Below the pieces are notes generated by a model. It worked only from the letters and a program-made list of their open reading frames with translations, had not been told where the DNA came from and made no database searches. Source: Acephala macrosclerotiorum (taxonomy: Eukaryota; Ascomycota; Leotiomycetes; Helotiales; Mollisiaceae). From it: a stretch of DNA of 64,000 bases. The stretch is from assembly GCA_014904845.1 (NCBI GenBank), contig MU119275.1, forward strand, positions 163,200 through 227,199, written 5' to 3'. A program made the position numbers and the translations under genes. Of the stretch, positions 54,857 through 64,000 are shown piece by piece. Position 1 is the first letter of the stretch, and every line of letters begins with the position of its first letter.

Positions 54857-56689
54857 TCACAACATCTCATGCCGTTCTGGCACAGGTTTCCTCGGAATAG
54901 TCCCTCTCTCCTTCCCCGAACCAGTAACCCACGACACCGTCGTCCCATCCATCTCACCCGGATCCTCCTTTGCTTCAAGCTCCGTCTTTTCATGATGCCC
55001 TCCCTGCGGCAGCTCTGGTTTCTTGACATCCGCATTCGTACTCGTTCCCTCCCCTTCAGTCCTTTTCTGTACCTTGAATTTCTTCAAAAACAGGTATATG
55101 CCAAGTGCCAATAAAGCAATGACAGCAATACCGACTCCGATCCCGGCTTTGGCTCCCGTAGGGAGTTTTGAGGATTTGGGTTGAGTCGATGGTGAAGTGG
55201 TGTTTGTTGAGTTTGAGGACGAGGTGGCAGAAGTGTCGTGGAGACCCGTGCATTTGTATGTCCCACGAATGAGTGTCGACGAATAGTAGTTGTCGAGTTC
55301 AGAGCAATTTAAAGAATTTTTGGAGGTGATCAATGTGAAACCGTTGAAAGCCTTTTCCAGCTGCGGAAAATCGACTCTTGTGTCAAGTCAGTGTTTGAAT
55401 GGAGGTAGGAGTCAGGAGACATGCGCTGAGAAATTTCCTTGCAAGTCGACGCTTCCACTGATTGTTTGTAAAGACGAAAAGCCGTCGAGCTGTTTCAGCG
55501 AAGGATTGTTCTTGATGGTAAAATTATCCCCAATAGTTAGAAGGTCCGGAAGCAAGAGATTGGCTAATAGTGGATTGTTCTGGATGCGGATAACGCCAGA
55601 AACAGAGGTCAAATTATTGTACTTTATCGAAGTGTCCCCAATTGCCACCGAACACTCCGCGTAAGAGCAGTCTGTAGACGTCAAGTTGACCAATAACGGA
55701 TTGTTAGATATGTCAAGACTAGTAGCCCTGGAGCTTTGCGGTATCTGTATAGCAGTCAGCTGCGTGTCGTGGATATGTATGCCGCCGGTGACTGCGCTGA
55801 GGGGTAGTAGACCGCTATTTTGTTCGGGGGTGCAATTTTGACTGAAGCAAATGTGATCCCTGGAGTCGAATCTGCTGCAGCCAAATAGCTCAAAGCTGCC
55901 TCCAATACTCATAATGTCACTTGATATATTCTGCGCGCTGACATTGAAATCGCCCATCATGACTGGGAGAGCTAGAGAAAGGTTGACCAGGTTCGGATTG
56001 TCTGTTATTTGGATCGATCCAAAAGATATTGAGGTTCCGTTACTCCCGTTCGGGGAGTTACTGCTCAGCGCCAAGGAAGTGATGTTTGTCCCTGTGACAA
56101 ATACGGAGGATGACTCCAATTCGAAATCCGATAGATTTGTGAGTGCTGGAAGCGAGGCGATCTGAATGAGTCTATTGACTGAAGAAAGTTGTGGCAACCA
56201 GACAGTAGTGACATCTGCCATATAACCGAAGCTAATACTATCAGAGACGATAGTGCTGAGCTGGGGCAAGATCAGTCCCGTCAGGTTCGAAGGTACGAGT
56301 TTTTCTGTCAAAGGAAGTGCTGCTTCTGGGACTGCATAGAGGCCATTCACGACTTGCAGCTTTGGAAGCACGAAATCTCCTGGGAAAGTGGAATACACAA
56401 CAATGGTCCCATTGAACGTAGTGCAGTTCGAGATAGCTGTTGCATCGGCCTGTGCGTAGATGATGATGTATGGAATGATGATCTGGCCGAAGGATGTGTT
56501 ATAGAACCCATTCTGAGTTGCAACGCATGGAGCAGAGACGTTTATGTATAATCCTGGAGATACTTGGCCTAGAGACAAATACAGACTGTTAGCAATAGTC
56601 AGTAATACAAAAGATTGCAGCAAAAAGTGGTGTAGGGATCAGATGATGAAAGCCGGGTTACCGAAGGCGAGGCTGGCAAGAGCGAGCAT
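54857..56689 (-). CDS. Ecm33-like receptor-L-domain cell-surface glycoprotein, three exons
   Basis: Minus-strand model: exon 1 56689-56662, exon 2 56568-55425, exon 3 55376-54857; 1692 bases, 563 residues. The protein starts MLALASLAFGQVS, a short secretion signal. The ectodomain (about 12-440) has repeated beta-solenoid phrases such as LPQLSTIVSDSISFG, IQITDNPNLVNLSLA, LDISNNPLLVNLTS, IRIQNNPLLANL and FTIKNNPSLKQLDGF, the pattern of Ecm33/Sps2-type receptor L domains, with more than a dozen N-glycosylation sequons. Joining exon 2 to exon 3 gives NFSAVDFPQLEKAFNGFTLI, as in the family. A Ser/Thr-rich stalk leads to one membrane helix (GIGVGIAVIALLALGIYLFL, about 469-488) and a charged tail of about 75 residues. 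Yeast Ecm33 is GPI-anchored instead and supports cell-wall integrity. Codons look normal, with no internal stop. I am sure of the fold and less sure of the exact N-terminus. Confidence 0.85.
55377..55424 (-). other. Intron 2 of the Ecm33-like gene, 48 bp, probable GC-AG type
   Basis: The coding frame of exon 2 hits a stop at 55412-55414, while family-like sequence resumes in another frame. The only junction restoring both frame and family pattern uses donor GCATGT (55424-55419) and acceptor CAAG ending at 55377, with CTGAC and TTGAC as branch-site candidates. Its length is typical of fungal introns. The GT donors nearby give the wrong phase. Confidence 0.7.
56569..56661 (-). other. Intron 1 of the Ecm33-like gene, 93 bp
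   Basis: Donor GTAACC (from 56661), branch-site candidate GCTAAC and acceptor TCTCTAG ending at 56569. Splicing joins the short hydrophobic exon 1 (LALASLAFG) to QVSPGLYINV in phase. Without it, the frame begins inside the intron at a TTG. Confidence 0.75.
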
Positions 56690-56840
56690 ACCAGCAAGAT
56701 AAAGCGCTATTACTCAAGCATTTGCCCCAGCTTGCAAAAAAGTATAAACAGTCAAAAGGTCTTGTCGGTTGTGAAGTGTTGTCTGTGAGAAGGACGAGAT
56801 TTGAGGGCGGGGTTGGGGATCAAACCGTGAGGCTGCGAAT
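56690..56840 (-). promoter_or_regulatory. Upstream region and probable 5' untranslated leader of the Ecm33-like gene
   Basis: On the minus strand this reads through C/T-rich blocks (CCTTCTCACAG, CACTTCACAACC) and a TTTATACTTTTTT element before the start. Pyrimidine-rich stretches near the transcription start are common in filamentous fungi. In frame with the called ATG and seven codons upstream is ATA GCG CTT TAT, which would extend the hydrophobic signal if the ATA had been ATG. Confidence 0.35.
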
Positions 56841-56966
56841 TCCATGGATTGACACCCTCCGTTGAACGCCACCGACAATACATGCTCCGTGAAATAATGT
56901 GTTATCTGGACAAGCATCCGAATTGAGAAGGTTTGAGGGCTCGATTAGGGTTCAAGTCTACTGTAA

Positions 56967-57330
56967 TTGGCAAGCGTAAGCCACACTCGCGGGGAAACAC
57001 ATCAAGAACGTTTCATTGGACAATACTTGCATTTGGCCCCTTCTGTCCTGAAGCCAATACCAGTTTCCTCATTTTTGTGTCACCTCAGAAGCACGTTCTC
57101 GAAAACTCCAGCTTTGCGTGCACTAAGTAAACGCAGAAAGTCACTTCAAATATTGAAACACTTGACAGCATTCTCGAAGGCCACAAAAGAGAACAGTACA
57201 GAGAAGTTAGTGCGGGCAAAAGAGATTGAAGAATTTCGATGAAAGAGCGAAGAATTGTAACGAAGAATCAAAGCCTTAAGTCTACAAGAAGGCGCGAGCC
57301 TAAATTAGAAGCCGTCCACGTGATCCATCT
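56967..57330 (+). pseudogene. Possible decayed coiled-coil coding fragment
   Basis: The plus-strand frame from about 56967 is open to a TGA at 57240-57242. It then continues in the same frame past a TAA to give KSEEL, RRIKALSLQEGASLN. Together with AKEIEEFR just before the first stop this reads as a Glu/Arg-rich helix broken by TGA (from CGA) and TAA (from CAA), both C-to-T changes. The upstream part (SFLCHLRSTFSKTPALRALS) resembles nothing I know. No start or family can be assigned. Confidence 0.25.
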
Positions 57331-58150
57331 CCCACTTCACCTACCCAACACAGCTAAGGATAGTTAGCGAGAGAGGCTTCTTCTAAAGAAATAACCTTAG
57401 TAAGGACTAAATAAAAGAAGAGAAGTCGCTATTCTTTGAAAGGTCGCAAAACTCGAAGCAGGGAAATTCGTGACCATGGCTGTAGAGCTGGCGAAACTTT
57501 ACAGGTGATGATACCAGTGTCCTTACATTCAGCCTCTTCGCTCTTGCTCTTAAGTTGAGCCAGATCCTTGTAGAACAACAAATGCAACAATTCTCAGCCA
57601 CCAAGCCATCCGTAATGCCCATGCATACTTCAAAACAAGACTCATATTGCCATCTACCATCTTCAAGCTAAAATCAACGCGACTTGCACTCCTCCGCGAA
57701 CCGCTGATGTGAGAATGAGTTGTTCCAATAAAGGGGTATTCGGTCCTTGTGGCACGATGGCCTTGAACGCCTAAAGAATTCTGATGATTGTATACGAACT
57801 GTGACATTGTCAGTCTACTTTTGCGCAGCCATGCTTTCTGCCAGAGCAGAATATAAACGGAACAATTGAGATTGCCTTCGAAGAACCTCCTTAACAATCG
57901 ATCCATTCAGACCATGATTCGGCGCGATTGACTTCGAGACGGTCTTTAATTTGAAGAGCGGAAAAACAGACCCAATCTGGATTTCGATCAATCGTAGTTT
58001 AATGCGATCAACTCTTAAATCCTATTTTGCCGTTCGCTTGGTAACTTCGGGAAGTAAAAGAACACTTCTAAAAGCGCAGCGATAGTTATTATTGTATAGA
58101 GACAATAGGAATATAGTTCTTTAAGTCGAGAAGTGCAGCGCTTATTAATC
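57331..58150. other. Normal-composition DNA without a confident gene
   Basis: A minus-strand frame of 118 codons (57550-57906) is open but has no recognisable motif and no supported start. The rest shows short, interrupted frames. Composition falls to AT-rich after about 58150, marking the right edge of the island. Confidence 0.45.
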
Positions 58151-61100
58151 GGTTGTTTGTTTATTATTACGTGAGATTTTTGGTGCTTAAAAAGTTTTGA
58201 TAAAGAAAAACTTTTTGAACTTTAATTTTAACGAATTTTAGTATTTAAAGAGTTTTTTTTTATTAAAATTTTTTGTTCACAAAAACGCGCTTTTATTAGA
58301 ATTATATTACAATTTAATATCGTATTTTGTACGCGTATTTTTACATTTTTATATATTTATCATCGTAATAGTAATAATTACGAATTAACGATTCGACGCG
58401 AAAATCATAAAAAAATTGAAAATATATTAATATATTGTATTTATTTAAATTGATTATTAAATTTGAAAATAGTAATAAAATTACTTGTTATACAAATTAA
58501 TTCGTTATTTACAACTAGTAATAAAATTCGTAAACGACGTACAATTTAATAATAAGCGTTGATTATTAAAAGAAAACAATATTAAAAATGTAAAAATAAT
58601 AATAGAATTTAATATATTAAATCGTATTTTGATTGATTAATATATTTGAAATTTTTATATTAAAATTTTTTTTTTGTCGATTTAATTAATAAATAAAACG
58701 AATATTAATTATTATTATTTATTGAAAATAATCGATATTATATTTGTAAAGCAAATAGTAATCGATCGCGTATATATTAATAACGAATTACGATTTTTAT
58801 CGAATAATTACATTTTTATAATTTAATTATCGCGTTAATAAATTATAAATTTTTACGTTAAAATTTTTTAGAAATTTAAATTGCGAATTATTTTATACGT
58901 TTATTTCGATAAAAAAATAATTCGTATAATAAAAATAATAAAAATAATTAAAAATAATAAATATATTTATTATTACAAATAATAAATTTTTATTTTGTAA
59001 TTCGTAATATATATATTAATCGAATAATAATTTTCGATTTTTAATTGAAAAATAAATTATTTAAATTATTAAATAAAAACGTATTTAATTTTTTTTTTTT
59101 TTTTTAATTTAAACGATTTCAAAAAATATTATAAAATTATAAATATAATTATAAAATTAATATAATAAATATCGATAATAAACGTTTATTATATATTTAT
59201 TTATTTCGTAAAAATTAAAAATCGATTATTATATTAATATTAAACGCAAAATATTAATAATATTAAAAGTTCATTTAAAAAAATTTTTATTAGTAATTTA
59301 TATATATTGAAATTTGTATTAAACGAAATATTTATTTTATAATTAGTATTTTAAATTGAATTTAATACGTTATATTGAATATATAAAAATAATAAATTGT
59401 ATTTATTATATAAAAAATATAAAAAATAAAAAATATTTTAAAATTAAATTAATATATTTATATATTATTTTTTATTAAAATAATATTAATTTAAATAATT
59501 ATAAAAAAATTAAAATTATTAATTTGAATTATAAAATTAAAATTAAATAAAAATATAAATTTTTAAATATTTTTATTATTATTAAAATTCGAGTAATATT
59601 AAATAAAATTTAAAATATAATTAATAATTTTAATAAGAATATTAAATTTTATAATAATTAAATTATATGAATTAAATTAAATAAATTTTTTAAAATTTAT
59701 TTTTTTATTTTTATTAATATTTTTATTTTAAATAATTAAATAATTAATTATTATTTTTTTTAAATTAAAAATAAATATTATTAAAATTTTACGTTTTTTA
59801 ATATATTTTATTTTTTATATTTTGTTTTAAATTTATATTTGATTTTTTATTATTATACGATTTATAAATATTTTTTTTAATATAATTTCAATATTTGAAT
59901 ATAATAAAAATAAAATAATTTAAAATAAAAATTTAAATAATATAATTAAATTTTTTAATTTAAAATAAAATACTAAAATATAAATATAGTTTTTATAGTA
60001 TTAAAAAAATTAAAACTCGTTAAATATTTAAATTTAAATTTAATAAATTCATTTTTGAAAATTATTTAATAATATAAATTTATTTATATATAAATAATAA
60101 TTTTTTTTAAAAAACGTATTATATATATACGATTAAAATAATTATTTAATAATTGTAAAAAAATCTAATATAAATACGTATATATAAATAAAATTTTTAA
60201 AGAAAATCGAATTCGAATAATAATATACGATTAAATTTATAAATATTAATTATATTAAATTTTAATATTAAAAACGTTTTATCGTTAAAAATATTAATAT
60301 TTCGAATAATAAAAAAAAATATAACAATTTTTTGAAATTAATAACGTTATTCGAATTTAATATTTTTAAAATATTAAATTAATATATTGAAATTTTTTAA
60401 TTTTAATATAAAATTTTATTTAATTGAATTAATAACGTAAAAAAGTATTAATAAATAATAAATTTATATTAAATATTAATATTTGTAAAAAACGTTATAT
60501 AAATTAATATAAAGTATTTATAATTTTATTATTAAAATTTCGAAATAATAAAAAATAAATTACAAAAAAACGTTCAATATATAAATTTTATATACGCAAA
60601 AATAAACGAGAAACAATTGAATTTATTTTTTAATAATAATTGTATTGTAATTAATATAATAAAAAAAAAAATTTTTTTTGAGAAAATTTTTATTAAAACG
60701 TATAAATTGAACGATAAATTAATAATAATAAAATCGAAATATTAATAAAAAATATAAATTAATTTTTTTTTATTTTTTTTATAATTTCGTATTATTAATT
60801 ATTATAAATTTATTTTATTTTATATATAAAATATAAAAATAAATTTTGTAATTATATTTGTTTTATTATTTAAGTTTATTTTATTTATATATTTATTAAT
60901 TTTATAATATTATTATTTATAAACGCGAATTTCGATTTTTTTGATCGAATAATTTAAAAAAAAATTTATTTTAAAAAATCGTTGAAAATTTTTTAATTAT
61001 TTTTTTAAATCGTTTAAAATTATAATTTGATTTAAAAGATTTTTTTTAAAGATTTTTAATTATTTTTTTGCGTTTTTTAAAAAAAAAATTTAATTAAAAA

Positions 61101-63365
61101 ACGTTTAATAATTTTTAATTATTTTTTTAATTATTTAATTTAAATTTATTTCGTCGTTTTAAATACTAATTAAAAAATTTATTATTCGTTGTTTAATATT
61201 ATATATAATTATTAAATTATAATATTATTCGTTTTTTTATTAAAAAATAAATTAATTATTAAATTAATATACGATATTATATTAAATTATATATATTTAT
61301 CTTTTTAATATATTCGAAATTCAAATATTTAAATTTTTTTTATAGTAAATTAATATTATTTTTAAATAATTTATTTAAATTTATTTATTTTTATTATTTG
61401 TTTTATTAAAATAAATTTTATTTTACAATAAATAATTTTAAAATTTATTATCAAATTATAATAATATATTATTTTCGTTTATTTATTAATTTCAAATAAA
61501 ATAAAATAATTAGTATTAATATTTAATAAATAAAAATACATTTGTAAACTATTAAAATCGTTTTTATTTTCATATTTATATTTATCGATTTTTTTTTAAC
61601 GACGAAAAAAATTCGAAAAAAATGTAATTTTATTGTTTATATTTTTTTTATAAAATGAAATATTAAAATCAAATTTTATAAATACGAATTTATTAATCAT
61701 TTTTAAAGAGATTATAATATTTTAATATTTAAATTATTTTTTAAAATGAAATTTATCGATTATATTATTTATTATAATAAAATCGTTTTTATTAAACGAA
61801 TATTTATCGAGAACGTAATCGATTTTTTTGACGATTCGATTAATAATAATATTCAAATAATTTTATAATACGAATTTTTATAATTGTATTAATATATATT
61901 TTTAAATTTTAAATTAAATATCGATTTATTTTTTCAAAATCGTATTTCGTTTGTAAACTCGAAATTTCTTTCAATAATATAATAAAATATAATTTAAATA
62001 AATTAAAAAAATCAAAAAAATTTAATCGCTTTTTTTTAATTAACAATTTTATTTATTTATTGAAAATAAAAAACAATTTTATTTTTTGCAAATTTATTTA
62101 AAAAAAATATAATATTTTTATTAATATTTTTTTTGTTCGTTTTCGTATAATTTTTAATAATATACTTAAAATTAATAAATATTATAATATATATATTACA
62201 AAACGTATTATATATTTAAATCGAAAATTTTTTTTAAACGCGTTATTCGAATTAATTTATACAATATTCGTTTTTAATAAAAAATTTTATTAAATTTTTT
62301 TTTTTTGTATTTAAAATCTTTTTTTAAATTTCAATCAAATTTAATAATAAAAAACGATTTTTATTGTTTTTTAAAATAAGTTTTTCAAAACTTTTTATAA
62401 TTGTAATATTACGCGCTTTTTTTTTAAATATTTATTCAATATAATAATAATTAAACGTTTTATAAAAAATTATATTTTTTTAATTTATTTAAATTTAATA
62501 TTATATTATTTTAAAGCGTTTATTTATTTTATTATATTAAAAATAATTATTTTTTTTTAAAACAAATATAATTTATTTTTAATATTTTAATTTATATAAA
62601 AATTAATTAAATTATTAAATTGTTTATAATTTATATAAAATTTTATTGTTTTATTATAATAATAATAATTAATATTTTATTAAAATTAAATTACAATGTA
62701 TTAAAAATTCTAAAAGAAATTTTATTAATATTTTTTAATATTTATTTATTTCGTATATAAAATAAATTATTTTAATAATTATATTAATAAATATAAATAT
62801 TTTTCCAAATAAAAATAATAATAATATATTTTAATTATTTTTTATTGATTTATTATATTTATATTAAAATAATATTATATAAATTCGTTTATTAATATTT
62901 TGTATTAAACGATAATAATAGAATTTTTTTTAATAGAATTATTTTCGATCAAAAATAATCATATAATAAAAAAAAAAAATTTAAAATAATAATCGTAAAA
63001 AAAAAACAATTTAATTTATTTGATTAATATATATTCGTTTTAATAGAAAATATTAATTTATTATTAATATCGATACTTTAAATTAATATATACAAATTAG
63101 ATTTCAATTTAATATTAAAATAAAAAATAATTATTTATTAAAATAATAAAACGTAATAAAAACAAAATTTAATAATTTTTAAAATTTAATTTTTCAAATA
63201 ATTATTTTTATAATTTTATAAAAAATATAATAAAAATTTTTAATAATTATTTTATAAAAAATACAAAAATATAAAAAAAATATATAATACTACGAATAAT
63301 AAATTCAATCGCATAATAATAAATATTTTACTCTCGAAAATTATAATTATTATAATTAAATTCAA
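58151..63365. other. AT-rich RIP-type tract
   Basis: Same character as the other AT-rich tracts: nearly pure AT, residual C mainly in CpG, no readable frame, no recognised element. The transition at 58.15-58.35 kb is gradual. Confidence 0.7.
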
Positions 63366-63369
63366 TTAA

Positions 63370-64000
63370 AATCGTTTATAATACGTTATTATAAAATTTA
63401 TTTTAAATATTAATATTAATTTTTTTTTTAATGAAAATTATTTATAATACGTTATTATAAATTTTATTTTAAACGTTAATATTAAATTTTTTTTTTTGAT
63501 TTAAAATTATTTATAGTAATATATTATTATAATTTTTTTTTAATATAAAATTACTTATAATATATTATTATAATTTTTATTTTAAATATTAATATTAGTT
63601 TTTTTTTAATAATATTATTATAATTTCGTTTATAATATATTATTATAATTTTTATTTTAAATATTAATATTAATTTTTTTTTAATAATATTAATACAATT
63701 TTTTTTCTTTTTTTAATATAAAATTATTTGCAATATATTATTATATATTTTATTTTGAATATTAATATTAGTTTTTTTTTTTTTTTAGTAATATTATTAC
63801 AATTTCGTTTTTTTTTTAATATTATTATTATAATTTTTTCTTTTTTTAATTTAAAATTGTTTATAATATATTATTACAAATTTTATTTTAAACGTTAATA
63901 TCAATTTTTTTTTTTAATAATATTATTATAATTTTTTTTTTTTAATTTAAAATTGTTTATAATATATTATTACAAATTTTATTTTAAATATTAATATTAA
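63370..64000. repeat. Irregular tandem array reaching the window end
   Basis: A TTATAATATATTATTATAA-like core recurs near 63375, 63441, 63510, 63553, 63629, 63726, 63860 and 63956. Each core is followed by a TTTATTTTAAATATTAATATTAA-like block and a T-run, with optional AATAATATTATTA inserts. Spacing varies from about 43 to 134 bp. The array continues beyond the window. Confidence 0.85.

Noticed and set aside
55914..56551. Plus-strand open frames opposite the Ecm33-like gene
   Set aside because: Shadows of the long minus-strand exon; no protein features of their own.
56569..56623. N-terminus MLQSFVLLTIANSLYLSLG for the Ecm33-like protein
   Set aside because: It starts at TTG and lies within a stretch with good intron signals (GTAACC, GCTAAC, TCTCTAG). 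Splicing to the upstream ATG exon is in phase and gives a more plausible start.
63370..64000. Telomere or CRISPR-like array at the window end
   Set aside because: No TTAGGG-type repeats; units are variable in spacing and AT-only, with no repeat-spacer organisation or cas genes.

Overview
The window looks like nuclear DNA of a filamentous ascomycete (Pezizomycotina) whose genome is split into extremely AT-rich tracts and islands of ordinary composition. Three things support this: heavily decayed Copia, pogo and Tc1/mariner elements of fungal type; decay made almost only of C-to-T and G-to-A transitions, the signature of repeat-induced point mutation (RIP); and one intact gene with short fungal-style introns. 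I cannot name the species.

Layout. 1-1393 is a RIP-damaged pogo/Fot1-like transposase cut by the window edge. About 1.5-18.5 kb is very AT-rich; inside it is a complete but dead Ty1/Copia retrotransposon (6790-13095) with two 208-bp LTRs and a 5-bp target duplication. About 18.5-21.55 kb is a moderate-GC island holding the end of a broken gene of unknown function, about 0.8 kb without a recognised gene, and a dead 1.35-kb Tc1/mariner element with its terminal inverted repeats. About 21.55-50.87 kb is a 29-kb AT-rich tract with no readable gene, containing several decayed tandem arrays and a tandem duplication of about 0.8 kb. About 50.9-58.15 kb is the main normal-composition island: a broken member of a dispersed fungal protein family (minus strand), two weak hypothetical coding segments, and the only clearly intact gene, a secreted or membrane-anchored Ecm33-like receptor-L-domain protein (54857-56689, minus strand, three exons). 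From 58.15 kb to the end the DNA is AT-rich again and finishes in a tandem array that runs off the window.

The genes do not form an operon or pathway. The window records transposon invasion and RIP around one housekeeping-type cell-wall gene. I found no CRISPR array, tRNA, rRNA, telomere repeat, biosynthetic cluster or defence system. The most interesting signals are a 72-bp GC-rich LTR core, identical in both LTRs and spared by the mutation that decayed everything around it; the sequence context of the mutations separating the two LTRs; a probable GC-AG intron and a possible lost start codon in the Ecm33-like gene; and RIP boundaries lying inside reading frames.
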